A stretch of 49,467 nucleotides of DNA from Nitrospira sp. (GCA_018242725.1 JAFEBI010000028.1:1-49467); one strand, 5' to 3'. Positions 35,886 to 44,108 are shown, counted from the first letter of the stretch. Translations and numbers: made by a program. The notes: generated by a model not told the origin, from the sequence alone.

Positions 35886-35922
35886 GAGTTCGTTCACAGC
35901 ATTCTGAGAGCCCATCTTTTGC

Positions 35923-36243
35923 ATGAAGCATGGCATGGACCATCCTTGGTGGAGCCTGGTTGTTCTTACTCTTAGTCTTGCCACCACACCTTCTGTCACA
36001 TCCGCTGCGGATCCCCCTTGCGATAAGTATCCGCCGGCTCAACAGCCACGCTGTGCAGAGATTTGGAAAGCGCTGAACAAGGAAGACGGGCCAGTCATTG
36101 CCCAGTTTGGGCTGGATCAACAGAAACGCCGGGAAGAGGGAAAAATCAACGCCCAACAACATCTTGCTGAGAACATGACATTCATTAAACAAGCCACTGA
36201 GAAGCGGATGGAGCGGCTGAAAGAACGAATGGCCAAAGAGTAG
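35923..36243 (+). CDS. Small secreted protein of unknown function
   Basis: I do not recognise a family. The 106 residues begin with a signal peptide (about 1-28, cleavage near SAADPP). A mature part follows with two cysteines (CDKYPPAQQPRC, a likely disulfide) and a highly charged helical C-terminus rich in Lys, Arg, Glu and Gln. It would be periplasmic. The stop codon lies one base before a palindromic repeat element, which may act as its transcript end. A second ATG four codons on is an alternative start. Confidence 0.65.
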   Translation: MKHGMDHPWWSLVVLTLSLATTPSVTSAADPPCDKYPPAQQPRCAEIWKALNKEDGPVIAQFGLDQQKRREEGKINAQQHLAENMTFIKQATEKRMERLKERMAKE

Positions 36244-36244
36244 C

Positions 36245-36368
36245 GCAGCTGTTGAAAAATGCCGCCTGCGTTGTTCTCACGTCGCTTAGAGGCTCACCGT
36301 ACAACCCAACGTACGACTCGACTTCTCGCTCGCTGCGGCCTAGCAGAACGACCTTTTTGAACAGCTGC
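36245..36368. repeat. Palindromic intergenic repeat, copy 1
   Basis: A 124-bp element bounded by 15-bp inverted ends that differ at one base (GCAGCTGTTGAAAAA at 36245-36259 and the complement of TTTTTGAACAGCTGC at 36354-36368). The interior contains CTCGCTCGCTGCGGCC and a pair of GTACG-type half-sites around CAACCCAACGTACG. It has no coding content. A degenerate relative lies at 46692-46854. I recall similar palindromes scattered between genes in Nitrospira genomes. It lies between convergent genes and may serve as a transcript end. Confidence 0.8.
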
Positions 36369-36397
36369 AAGTCCCAGGGACGCGCCCACGCGCGTCA

Positions 36398-37036
36398 TTA
36401 GACACGCACAAACTGATTCGACTCTTTTTCGAGACCGATCTCGGTTTCTGGCCCATGGCCGGTGACCACCGTCGTGGCATTATCAAGGGTATAGAGTCGT
36501 TCTCGAATCGATTCTTCGATCGCCTCAAAGTTTCCGCCCCATAAGTCCGTCCGGCCGATGCTGCCACGGAAAAGGGTGTCACCCGCCATGACCAGTCGTT
36601 CATTCGGTAGATGGAAACTCATCGATCCTGGCGTATGCCCAGGTGTATGAAGCGCAACAATCGGCACCTGCCCGAGCATCACCTTTTCCTCATCGACGAG
36701 CCAGTAGTCCGGCAGTAGCGCTGGCATATAGGACACCCCAAACATACGGCATTGCAGTTCGAGGTTTTCCCAGAGCTTGAGATCTTCCTGATGGAGGCAA
36801 ATCGTTGCGCCGGTCGCTTTCTTGATTTCGCTGGACGCCAGAAAATGATCGAAGTGGGCATGGGTATGCAGAATGTGACTGACCGTGAATCCGAGCTGCT
36901 GCACTTCCTGGAGAATGCGCTCCGGGGCGCCGCCGGGATCAATGACGACTGCTTGCTTGGTGACAGGGTCACCGACAATCGAGCAATTACACCCGAGCGG
37001 CGGGACAGAAAACGTTTTCCGGATCAGTGACGCCAT
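36398..37036 (-). CDS. Metallo-beta-lactamase-fold hydrolase, glyoxalase II-like
   Basis: A 212-residue MBL-fold protein with the two-metal site HTHAHFDH (57-64; ligands His59, His61, Asp63 and His64), HTPGHTPGSMSF (about 130-141), an Asp in VMAGDTLFRGSIGRTD (about 150-165) and a final TVVTGHGPET. This form is typical of YcbL/glyoxalase II-type thioesterases acting on S-lactoylglutathione or related thioesters. The true substrate is unsettled. The ATG at 37036 begins directly before the first beta strand. Confidence 0.9.
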   Translation of the reverse strand: MASLIRKTFSVPPLGCNCSIVGDPVTKQAVVIDPGGAPERILQEVQQLGFTVSHILHTHAHFDHFLASSEIKKATGATICLHQEDLKLWENLELQCRMFGVSYMPALLPDYWLVDEEKVMLGQVPIVALHTPGHTPGSMSFHLPNERLVMAGDTLFRGSIGRTDLWGGNFEAIEESIRERLYTLDNATTVVTGHGPETEIGLEKESNQFVRV

Positions 37037-37139
37037 GACAGCGGCATGCTACTGTGAGAACCACCCATGAAGCAAGGGATCATCGCACCCTCGACGTGCC
37101 TGCCAGAGTTCGTGTGGCCTGAAGTTTGACCATGGTGCG

Positions 37140-37838
37140 CTAATGGCCACCGGATTCGTCTATTCCTCCCATCATAGTCCAGACCACTTCGGTATCGAAG
37201 ATCTTCCATTCACGCCCTCGCCGATGGCACCACACTAGAAACCCTGCGCCGGTTTCATCAGGCCGCACATGCTCAACATAGACAAGGGCCTGATCGTTCT
37301 GGATATTCCGTCCCACCCGAGACAATGCCAATCGATCAAGCACGGTCGGAGTGGAAAACGACAGATCGTCATGACTCATGACAGAGATGGCCCTGTTGGC
37401 TTCCGTTTCATCTGTAGGATCATCCGACATCAATCGATAGCGCACCCCAAATTGAAATCGGCTTTCGAGCGGACTTCGTGATTGATTCGCTCCAACAAAA
37501 TCGCGGATCAGGTCTTGCGGCAACTTACCGTCAAAAAATCCCTGTTCCTGAAAAAACGCCATCGTCATGGACCCACGCTGTTTCGGCACAAGCCACGAGA
37601 CGGTCAGCCGCTCAAGTAGGACCAATTGGGTCTGCGATGTAAGAAATTTGTCTTCAATGATCCAGTCGTACAACTCATACTCTTCCGGCGGAACAGCCGA
37701 AGTAACCTGTCCTTTTTCCATTGCAAGCGACAACCCTATAAACAGAATCGGCAATGACACCACACACGCAATCATCTTGTTTATGATTGAGAGCCGATCG
37801 ATGCGCCGTTTCAGAGAGTCAGATTTTTGATATCGCAT
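37140..37838 (-). CDS. Exported protein of unknown function
   Basis: I do not recognise a family. The 232 residues start with a basic stretch and a hydrophobic segment (about 22-40), giving a signal peptide or membrane anchor, followed by a soluble alpha/beta region. EEYELYDWIIEDKFLTSQTQLVLLERLTVS and FGVRYRLMSDD are the most structured-looking parts (quoted in part: YDWIIEDKFL). It is transcribed divergently from the lipoprotein gene at 37894, 55 bp away. The ATG at 37838 lacks a ribosome site; an ATG at 37775 just before the hydrophobic stretch is possible. Confidence 0.65.
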   Translation of the reverse strand: MRYQKSDSLKRRIDRLSIINKMIACVVSLPILFIGLSLAMEKGQVTSAVPPEEYELYDWIIEDKFLTSQTQLVLLERLTVSWLVPKQRGSMTMAFFQEQGFFDGKLPQDLIRDFVGANQSRSPLESRFQFGVRYRLMSDDPTDETEANRAISVMSHDDLSFSTPTVLDRLALSRVGRNIQNDQALVYVEHVRPDETGAGFLVWCHRRGREWKIFDTEVVWTMMGGIDESGGH

Positions 37839-37893
37839 TTACAAGTTGTATCGAAGCATGGATAATCGTAGTAGCCAAATGGAAGGAGTACAC

Positions 37894-38613
37894 GTGCAGG
37901 ATAAAATATTTGTCAGTCCGCAGTCACTGGGAATCGGCATCGTTTGGTTCATGATCACGCTCGGCTGCGCACCCGATGCCAGTCGGGAGAATCCCTTTCG
38001 CGTGGAGAATGACGCACTCAAGCGGCAACTGGCAAAGCAAGAATCTCTCTTAGGCTCTTTGCAAGACGGGAATAAGGTCATGCAGCAACAGATCGATCTG
38101 CTCAATCAAGAACTCCGTGATGCCAAGAGCAGCATGGAGGTGACCAAAGCAGACGCGAAACGGCTGAATGAACAGATGGAACTGCAGCTGGCTGAAACCA
38201 AACGAATGATCGCCGCACAAATGGCGGAATCCCTGAAAGTCGATGAGAAAGGCGCGCAGTCCGATACCTTACCACGACCCATGCCGACTGTGGCCAAGGT
38301 GGTTGAAGACGCCCTGGCGCGCAACGGCTATCACCTGAAAGTCAGCGTCAAGACCGAACAGCGGGCGGTCTATCTGACCGAACGCAAGATTTCCAGCCCT
38401 GCCACGCTTGAGATGACGGGGTCACGCAATCAATATCTTGTTTCACTTGAAGCTCTTCCAGATAGAGTCACAAAGCTCGGGGTGAAGGCAGAGTTCGAAC
38501 GGGTCGCCCAGGGGGGACGGATCTTGAGCGTGAGTCACGAGGAAACGACGGAAGTTGAGCGCCGCCTGATCAGCGAAATCAATAAGGCGCTCGAAAATCC
38601 TCAGAAAACCTAA
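37894..38613 (+). CDS. Coiled-coil lipoprotein of unknown function
   Basis: A 239-residue lipoprotein. The signal ends in a lipobox-like ITLGC (Cys about 25). A coiled coil (about 38-110, ENDALKRQLAKQESLLGSLQ) follows, then a C-terminal alpha/beta domain (about 135-235). AAGGAG five bases before a GTG at 37894 sets the start better than ATGs further up. The family is not recognised. The divergent neighbour at 37140-37838 shares its promoter region. Confidence 0.72.
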   Translation: MQDKIFVSPQSLGIGIVWFMITLGCAPDASRENPFRVENDALKRQLAKQESLLGSLQDGNKVMQQQIDLLNQELRDAKSSMEVTKADAKRLNEQMELQLAETKRMIAAQMAESLKVDEKGAQSDTLPRPMPTVAKVVEDALARNGYHLKVSVKTEQRAVYLTERKISSPATLEMTGSRNQYLVSLEALPDRVTKLGVKAEFERVAQGGRILSVSHEETTEVERRLISEINKALENPQKT

Positions 38614-38901
38614 CCCACATTCACGAAGCTCACCGTCGCTCGGTCCTACAAATATCCACGTTCATGAACGCCGCTCCTGTCATTGTCGCTTCGCGGCTCT
38701 GACAGGACTTTAGCGGGCAAGCTCGCGTGCGATGTCCAATTTGATCCCTCGTCGAGAGTGCATCGAACCCTCATGAATAGTGTGGACTGACCCTGGAAAA
38801 CAGCGCCTGCTCGCTTCCTTGTCCTCACAGATCTGAATTGATGACAGAGGCAACGGATATACACACGTTGGCTCATCCATCAGTGACATTCGATGGATTT
38901 C
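38614..38901. other. Intergenic region, 288 bp
   Basis: No coding frame on either strand is convincing and I see no terminator with a T-run after the lipoprotein gene. A short inverted pair around GAACG/CGTTC near 38660 is too small to weigh. The region runs into the promoter at 38902. Confidence 0.4.
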
Positions 38902-38930
38902 TTGGTCGGCGTCGAGCCTCGTGCTAGCAT
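38902..38930 (+). promoter_or_regulatory. Possible sigma-70 promoter before the AAA ATPase stub
   Basis: TTGGTC (38902-38907) and TAGCAT (38925-38930) are separated by 17 bp and lie about 10 bp before the ATG of the truncated gene at 38940. It may now serve the NlpC/P60-like lipoprotein gene downstream. Confidence 0.35.
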
Positions 38931-38939
38931 TTTCCTTCG

Positions 38940-39092
38940 ATGATGCGCTCAACCATCGTCCACGATCTCCGGACACTGATTCGTTCTTCTCACCCCCTCG
39001 TTGTTATTGAAACAGTGGAAGAGGAACGAGTCCTGGCCCTCCTCTCCACTGGATCGCGTGCTGCTTACGAACGATTTGTCAACGTACGGTAG
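38940..39092 (+). pseudogene. N-terminal stub of a Ycf46-like AAA+ ATPase gene
   Basis: A 50-codon frame whose product contains LRTLIRSSHPLVVIETVEEER (here residues 10-30), followed by VLALL. That is what I recall from the N-terminus of the roughly 500-residue Ycf46/FtsH-like AAA ATPases of Nitrospira and cyanobacteria. The similarity ends at about residue 35 and a TAG stops the frame. No ATPase motifs follow; the next gene starts 15 bp later. It is therefore most likely what remains after a deletion. A short functional peptide cannot be excluded. Confidence 0.6.
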
Positions 39093-39106
39093 CGAAGAGA
39101 GGACCG

Positions 39107-39949
39107 ATGCGGCAAATCGCCATCATGATTGCCATCGCAATCGTATCCCTGACAGGCTGCGCCATGCCGGCCCAGAAGCCACAGCGAACGGCGATTGAAT
39201 CCTCCATCCCCGTGCAAAGCCTCAGTGAGAAAATTGACCGATCGCCATTACCCGTCCCTCGTCAGCAGCCATCGTTCAGTCCTCACACGCCAGCTCCCGC
39301 CCCCCTGCTCACATCCCTGCCCAGTCGATCCGCCATCGTTCATTCTGCCGTGCGGTTACTCGGATCAAAAACCGTCACCATCCAAGGTCGGCGCATCGAC
39401 TATGACTGTGCGGGAGTGACACGTGCCATCTTTTTGGAGCACGGGATTGATCTTTACCGAAGTAGCCACCCCGAGATGAATGCGAACGGCGTCCGACTCA
39501 TCCACAACCATGTGCGTCAACACGGCATACTTCATCAAGATACGGACGTCAAACCAGGTGATCTGGTGTTCTTTGATAATACCTGGGATTTCAATGGAGA
39601 CGGCCTGCTGAATGATCCGCTGACACATATCGGCATTGTCGAGCAAATCGAACAAGACGGAACGGTCATCTTCATCAGCCGAGTAGCTGGAGCCGTCGCA
39701 CGTTACCGCATGAATTTGCGCCAGCCACATATTCACAAGACAGCCGAGGGGCGTCTGTTGAACGACTATATCCGTCGAAAACGCCCAACCGATCCCGAGA
39801 ATACGGCTCGGCTGACCGGCGAGTTATTCTCTTTCTATGGGAATCTGCTAAGTCCTCAAAAGAGCGAGTCTTTCCAGAGACAACCTGATCAACATCCGTA
39901 CCAGCAACGGGCCTCTGGCATCTCATCCTCCGCAGTTACGGAACCGTGA
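39107..39949 (+). CDS. NlpC/P60- or CHAP-like cell-wall amidase lipoprotein
   Basis: A 280-residue protein with a lipobox signal (SLTGC, Cys18), a Pro/Ser-rich linker (about 30-75) and a papain-fold-like domain (about 76-215). The candidate catalytic pair is Cys101 (YDCAGVTRAIF) and His174 (LTHIGIVEQI), with KPGDLVFFDN between them, the usual NlpC/P60 core. DFNGDGLLND (161-170) looks like a calcium loop just before the histidine. It would cut peptidoglycan stem peptides from the outer-membrane side. GAGAGGA precedes the ATG at 39107. It follows the AAA ATPase stub. Confidence 0.82.
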   Translation: MRQIAIMIAIAIVSLTGCAMPAQKPQRTAIESSIPVQSLSEKIDRSPLPVPRQQPSFSPHTPAPAPLLTSLPSRSAIVHSAVRLLGSKTVTIQGRRIDYDCAGVTRAIFLEHGIDLYRSSHPEMNANGVRLIHNHVRQHGILHQDTDVKPGDLVFFDNTWDFNGDGLLNDPLTHIGIVEQIEQDGTVIFISRVAGAVARYRMNLRQPHIHKTAEGRLLNDYIRRKRPTDPENTARLTGELFSFYGNLLSPQKSESFQRQPDQHPYQQRASGISSSAVTEP

Positions 39950-40149
39950 TGGACATTTCATGGCACCATCGATTCTTCTCATCACATCGCAGATGCTTGG
40001 CTGGCGAAGGCCAACGCTCATTTCACCCATACAGCGCGAGTACAGCTACAGAACAACCGGCTGCCATCCGATAAGAATTCTAGCGAGACACTCACAGAGG
40101 GATGGGACCTGAATCTCCAACTTTCAACCGAGCTGCTAAAATAATCATT

Positions 40150-40581
40150 ATGGCTATTTCATCGAAGCACACAGACGTCCGAGAAACCAATCCGCTGCGG
40201 CGAACCTTGGCCGATGTTCGGCATGGACTCTTGGGCTTACATAAAGCCCTGATCGTCGCCGAGCAACTGACCTATGAGCGAATCTATGGCCGAGTGGACT
40301 CCACAGGCCAGCTCCTCCAACTAGTCATGAACGACCCGTGGTTTACCTGGCTCCATCCACTCTCCAACATGGTTGTCCGCATCGACGAACTGCTCGACGG
40401 ACATGATCAACCAACGGTTGATGACGTCGCGATGCTGTTAACAGAGATCCGAGGGCTCATTCGCCCCTCTGAACTGGGCGATGGATATGAGCGGAGTTAT
40501 TACGAGGCTCTGCAGCGCGCCCCAGATGTCGTGTTGGCCCATTGCGAGATGAAGAAACTGCTGACACTCCCATCGGTGTAA
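40150..40581 (+). CDS. Conserved-looking protein of unknown function, helical
   Basis: A 143-residue, mostly helical protein with no signal peptide. Motifs that look conserved are LLGLHKALIVAEQLTYERIYGRV (about 28-50; quoted in part as LHKALI and YERIYGRV) and LLQLVMNDPWFTWLHPLSNMVV (in part NDPWFTWLHPLS). I have a memory of this NDPWFxWLxPLS pattern in many uncharacterised bacterial proteins but cannot name the family. The ATG at 40150 is used; an ATG at 40102 would add 16 residues. A strong terminator follows 31 bp after the stop. Confidence 0.72.
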   Translation: MAISSKHTDVRETNPLRRTLADVRHGLLGLHKALIVAEQLTYERIYGRVDSTGQLLQLVMNDPWFTWLHPLSNMVVRIDELLDGHDQPTVDDVAMLLTEIRGLIRPSELGDGYERSYYEALQRAPDVVLAHCEMKKLLTLPSV

Positions 40582-40611
40582 CACTTCACCGGTCTATGGC
40601 TCATGATAAAT

Positions 40612-40652
40612 AACCGCCGTCGGTCCAGCAGGACCGACGGCGGTTTTATTTT
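40612..40652 (+). terminator. Strong rho-independent terminator
   Basis: A perfect 15-bp stem (40612-40626 with 40631-40645, loop AGCA) followed by TTTTATTTT. It ends the transcript of the 40150-40581 gene. Confidence 0.94.
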
Positions 40653-40795
40653 CTGAGCACGTCTACAATCACAACTTCCGTCACATAATCGAGCGGCAGT
40701 ATGATGCAAGCACGCCTGAAGACAGCCCAGATCTATTCCTTGTATGATGCAGCCTGGCAAGGCAACACGAAGATAGCCCTACAAGTAGGACACTG

Positions 40796-41428
40796 ATGAT
40801 CCGTTCCATCACAAGCTGGGGACTCCCTCTCCTGATCGTAGCCACCCTATACCCAAATCCTGTCTACGCGCAAATCCGCTCTGTCGATGTCCTGATTACA
40901 GTCGTAAAGGATAGGGTCGTTGCGCTACCAGGGGGCGGGAGTCCGGTTGAGGAACCGTTGGGAGTCAATGAAACGATCGTCACCACTGCGGCGCGCGGAC
41001 CAGCAGGCTTCGCTCAAACCACCCGCCGACTATTGGGCTTTTCTTCGGCCTTACATCGATGGACGGAAGTTCCGCTGGGTGTCGAGGAATATGTGGAGCG
41101 ACATCAGGTATTACCGCGCGTGCTTCTGGTCCACACCAATCGACGGGTCCATGGGTTTCAAGAAAGTCGCGGCCATTGGTTCAGCGAAGCGTTGGGACCG
41201 AATGAAACCGTTCATCGACTGCAGGGACGCGGCCATGTCGCCGTCGCGATCACGCCTGAGCGAGCCTTGGCCTTTTCGGCGTTCACGGGAGGATTCTTCT
41301 CGATAGGCTTCTCGCCGAACGAACAGGTACAGTCGATCGACCAAACGCATGATGTCACGGTGGTTCGAACCACAGTCCGTCAATTGGCGTTCCGTTCGCA
41401 AATAGGCCTCTGGACGGAAATGCGATAG
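40796..41428 (+). CDS. Secreted protein with four short internal repeats
   Basis: I do not recognise a family. The 210 residues have a signal peptide (about 1-25, cleavage near VYAQIR). Four imperfect repeats of about 45-50 residues follow, each with a strand ending near a Trp or Phe and an ExxLGxxE-like turn (WTEVPLGVEEYVE, WFSEALGPNETVH, FFSIGFSPNEQVQ, and an earlier EEPLGVNETIV). This resembles half of a small beta-propeller. It would be periplasmic or extracellular. It is transcribed toward the decayed membrane-protein gene. Confidence 0.7.
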   Translation: MIRSITSWGLPLLIVATLYPNPVYAQIRSVDVLITVVKDRVVALPGGGSPVEEPLGVNETIVTTAARGPAGFAQTTRRLLGFSSALHRWTEVPLGVEEYVERHQVLPRVLLVHTNRRVHGFQESRGHWFSEALGPNETVHRLQGRGHVAVAITPERALAFSAFTGGFFSIGFSPNEQVQSIDQTHDVTVVRTTVRQLAFRSQIGLWTEMR

Positions 41429-41440
41429 ACAGAGCCCCGA

Positions 41441-41854
41441 TTATGAACGACTCCGTTGCTTCCAAAGATATCCGGCGAAGGCCGTGGCTTCAAGGACACA
41501 CAGCATGAGCAGCAAGAGACAGCCCACTGCGAAGACTTCCGCCCAGGGAGTCGTATAGCCCTAATAGATGACCGATAGTGGCTGATCCGTCATCGAGCTG
41601 AAATGCGAGAGCCAACCGAGCCCTAGACCAAGTATTCCGACAACCATCCGGAAACGGGCGCCTACCCGTCCTGCCCGATACAGCCAGACTCCCAATCCCA
41701 TCCCACCCAGGATGACCGTCGCCACGAGGAGAAATCCGATCGATTGTTCGTCGATCGACCAATGGAAATCTCCTCAAAGAAGATAGTCGACGAGATGCAG
41801 TACGTTCAGGAAAGCAATAACTCCGAGAAGTTGGAACAGGCGAGGATCAGGCAT
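41441..41854 (-). pseudogene. Decayed four-span membrane protein gene with two in-frame stops
   Basis: One frame of 138 codons runs from an ATG at 41854 to a TAA at 41441 and reads as a coherent membrane protein with about four hydrophobic segments. It is cut by TGA at 41774-41776 (codon 27) and TAG at 41561-41563 (codon 98). The sequence on both sides of each stop is plausible in the same frame (LNVLHLVDYLL stop GDFHWSIDEQSIGF; QPLSVIY stop GYTTPWAEVF). Both stops are one C-to-T change from Arg (CGA) and Gln (CAG). It lies 29 bp after the 384-residue membrane-protein gene on the same strand. The family is not recognised. Confidence 0.72.
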
Positions 41855-41883
41855 AAAGACTGCTTCATTGTTAGCCCTGGACA

Positions 41884-43038
41884 TCATTGATGAGTGTAAT
41901 ACTCCACCCCACCAGAAAACTGACGGTGCAAACAAAGATCAGCGACCACCACACATTCGAGACCGAAGGGAAGATACCCGGCATAGCCGAGCAGCGGCAT
42001 CTCGAACAACTGGAATCGATGGACGAATGGAAGAGCATACTCCCAGTGAGCCAGGCTCTTCCAGTTCCACAGCTCCCAGAAGATTCCGCAGATCAGCGCC
42101 GCAAGTGCCGGCACCCCGATGCCTCGCCAATCACCCTGCGCAAGGGATGAAAAAGCGGTCGGTGTTCCGGCGAGCGTTTGAAGCGAGACAACCAGCAGCA
42201 GTGGTCCAACCCAGACCAGTGGGAAGAGATAATTGGGCCAGAGTCCAATGCCGAAGAGTCCAAAACAGGACAGGCCCACAAGTCCCCAGCCCGACCACTT
42301 CTTCTGTAGATATTGAATGGCTTGGAACCGATTCCGATCAGAACTGATGACACGATACGAAGTCAGGAGCTCCGCCGTACCGATCACAGCCGGCAGCACG
42401 GTGGAGAATGGAGTCGTCGCTCTGGCGAAATACTCGAGTGACGACAAATCAGCCACACTAACGTAATACCAGTTCTGGACAAATCGATTGAGATACTCAA
42501 AGACCCACCAGAACGCAGCGCTCAAAGGAAACAGTGACAGAAAGTACCCAGGCCGATGGAGCATCATGCATCGGCCGGTGCGAGCGAATGTACAGGCATT
42601 CACAATCATGATGTAGCCGAGCCACAGCGGCGTGAATGTGTGTTCCTGGACCACGACCAGCCCGTGAACCCGAGTCCAGGCTACGACCCACCAGAGACAG
42701 GTCCATCCGATTGCGAACCAGCCCCACCAAGGCAGCGTGAAACGTGCGGCGTGAAGCGCTCCCACAAAAGCTGATGGTCGATGGCTGGTAGCTGATAGCT
42801 GATGGTTTGAAACTGTAATGCGAAAGAGGACTGGCCCAAGAACTATGACGATCAGAAGGGCGATCGCAATGAACACCGGCCAGGAGAATGACTCATGCGG
42901 CACATAGCTGGTCCGAGGAGGAAATTCGAGATAGCGACCTAGCGGGTCACCCGCCCACAACACACCAAGTAGAGGCAGACCGAGCACTAGCACGAGGGAC
43001 AGACAGATGATACCGGCTCGACTCATGTCCCATGCCAC
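41884..43038 (-). CDS. Multi-span membrane protein of unknown function
   Basis: A 384-residue protein with about ten hydrophobic segments, rich in Trp (for example WWGWFAIGWTCLWWVVAW and FWELWNWKSLAHWEY). I do not recognise a family. Between the second and third spans (residues about 77-97, HQLSATSHRPSAF) the sequence is low in complexity because the DNA there is a heptanucleotide minisatellite. The start is a GTG at 43038 overlapping the DUF5069 gene stop by one base; an ATG at 43026 is possible. A decayed gene for another membrane protein follows. Confidence 0.75.
   Translation of the reverse strand: MAWDMSRAGIICLSLVLVLGLPLLGVLWAGDPLGRYLEFPPRTSYVPHESFSWPVFIAIALLIVIVLGPVLFRITVSNHQLSATSHRPSAFVGALHAARFTLPWWGWFAIGWTCLWWVVAWTRVHGLVVVQEHTFTPLWLGYIMIVNACTFARTGRCMMLHRPGYFLSLFPLSAAFWWVFEYLNRFVQNWYYVSVADLSSLEYFARATTPFSTVLPAVIGTAELLTSYRVISSDRNRFQAIQYLQKKWSGWGLVGLSCFGLFGIGLWPNYLFPLVWVGPLLLVVSLQTLAGTPTAFSSLAQGDWRGIGVPALAALICGIFWELWNWKSLAHWEYALPFVHRFQLFEMPLLGYAGYLPFGLECVVVADLCLHRQFSGGVEYYTHQ
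42736..42804. repeat. Minisatellite of two heptanucleotide families inside a coding region
   Basis: Three units of CGTGAAR-type (42736-42756: CGTGAAA, CGTGCGG, CGTGAAG) are followed, after 13 bp, by five units of GCTGATR-type (42770-42804: GCTGATG, GTCGATG, GCTGGTA, GCTGATA, GCTGATG). They fall within the reading frame of the 384-residue membrane protein and encode the loop between spans. Confidence 0.8.
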
Positions 43039-43502
43039 TAGAGATGCGCTTCATCAAGCTCGATGACATCGGCCCAGGTGGTGACGGATGGTAAAGAACT
43101 GATCGACACCCCTCGCTTGGTTGCAATCTCCTGAAGACGGTCTTGGAATCGCTCACGAGCCGCCTCGTCTTTCGGACCAGCAGCCAGCAACCCTTGCGAC
43201 CATTGTGTCACTTCCTGCTCGGAAAGCTCGCGGCCATTCCCCCTCACCCAGGTTAACACTTCGTCATCCGTCCCACCGACTAACACCCGCTGTTCGAAGG
43301 CTTTCGGATCGATCCCAAGAAAATCGATCAGGTACTTATCGAACCCAACTGTAATGTAGTTATAGTCCTGAATCTGTCCGGCATGGCGCAGGCGAATTTT
43401 GTCGATCAACCGCCCCAAGTGAGCAATGCCGCCAAGGAGTATTTTGGGACTTCGGGGATACGCTGGTCTTATCATGAGTCCATTCTCCGACATGACGCTC
43501 AT
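43038..43502 (-). CDS. DUF5069 domain protein
   Basis: A 154-residue protein matching what I recall of DUF5069, marked by RSPKILLGGIAHLGRLIDK (about 16-34) and YNYITVGFDKYLIDFLGI (about 46-63). The function is not known; the conserved polar helices suggest a cytoplasmic globular protein. Two close ATGs (43502 and 43493) could start it. Its stop overlaps by one base the GTG of the next membrane-protein gene (TAGTG), so the two are co-translated. Confidence 0.8.
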   Translation of the reverse strand: MSVMSENGLMIRPAYPRSPKILLGGIAHLGRLIDKIRLRHAGQIQDYNYITVGFDKYLIDFLGIDPKAFEQRVLVGGTDDEVLTWVRGNGRELSEQEVTQWSQGLLAAGPKDEAARERFQDRLQEIATKRGVSISSLPSVTTWADVIELDEAHL

Positions 43503-43629
43503 ACGATATACGTATGAGGCCAGCTAAATCTAGTCCGAACTAAAAGAGAAAAGAGGCATGGCCAGGCCTTCAAGTTTTTTTCAACCGTACCGATAACAAC
43601 ACTAGATAAGGACCAGCAAGGAGGCACCT

Positions 43630-43995
43630 ATGAGGCTAAGGAATAGCCCAAGAAGGTATGTGCGATATTCTGCCAGCGTCCAGACAGACACCGGGGCAAG
43701 CGAAGGGACTCTCTTCGATCTTTCCGCAACAGGATGCCGAATGCAGAGCAACGTCGCCCTGACTCCAGGAAGCTACCTTGCGCTGCACATCGAGGCACCT
43801 GAGATAGAAACCCCTCTCGCCGTTGAAGTCTCCATCGTACGCTGGCACAAGGACAATCAGTTCGGGATCGAATTTCTTCGATACGCCCATGGCGAGCGTG
43901 AGCGCGTCACAGATCTGGTAGAAGGCCGAGAAGTCCCTGCCATTGCCTCTCATGTTGAGCAGGAAGAACTGTCCCTCACCCCAGTCGCTGTGTAA
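43630..43995 (+). CDS. PilZ-domain c-di-GMP-binding protein
   Basis: A 121-residue single-domain PilZ protein. Both ligand motifs are present: RxxxR at Arg8-Arg12 (RRYVRY) and DxSxxG at Asp30-Gly35 (DLSATG). IVRWHKDNQFGIEFLR (about 74-89) is the closing strand pair. It should bind cyclic di-GMP and act on a partner protein through contact. AAGGAGG sits shortly before the ATG. No diguanylate cyclase is in the window. The last 20 residues are unrelated to the domain. Confidence 0.9.
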   Translation: MRLRNSPRRYVRYSASVQTDTGASEGTLFDLSATGCRMQSNVALTPGSYLALHIEAPEIETPLAVEVSIVRWHKDNQFGIEFLRYAHGERERVTDLVEGREVPAIASHVEQEELSLTPVAV

Positions 43996-44011
43996 ACTAA
44001 TTCCTCCTCCC

Positions 44012-44038
44012 GCTCCTTGTCATCAGTCGACAAGGAGC
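44012..44038 (+). terminator. Hairpin after the PilZ gene, possible terminator
   Basis: GCTCCTTGTC (44012-44021) pairs perfectly with GACAAGGAGC (44029-44038) around a 7-nt loop, 16 bp after the PilZ stop. There is no T-run, so termination would be weak or factor-dependent. Confidence 0.4.
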
Positions 44039-44108
44039 ACTGACCTCTTGCATTCACAATTCACAGTGGCCACAAAACACTCCTCTCCGCTTTTTTGTGG
44101 TCCTTTTG

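Noticed and set aside
41490..41777. A 95-codon minus-strand frame as a gene
   Set aside because: The neighbouring frame, despite two stops, reads as a coherent membrane protein; this one is Arg/Gly-rich shadow sequence.
42736..42804. CRISPR-like array
   Set aside because: Units are seven bases with no spacers; it is a minisatellite. No CRISPR array was seen anywhere in the window.
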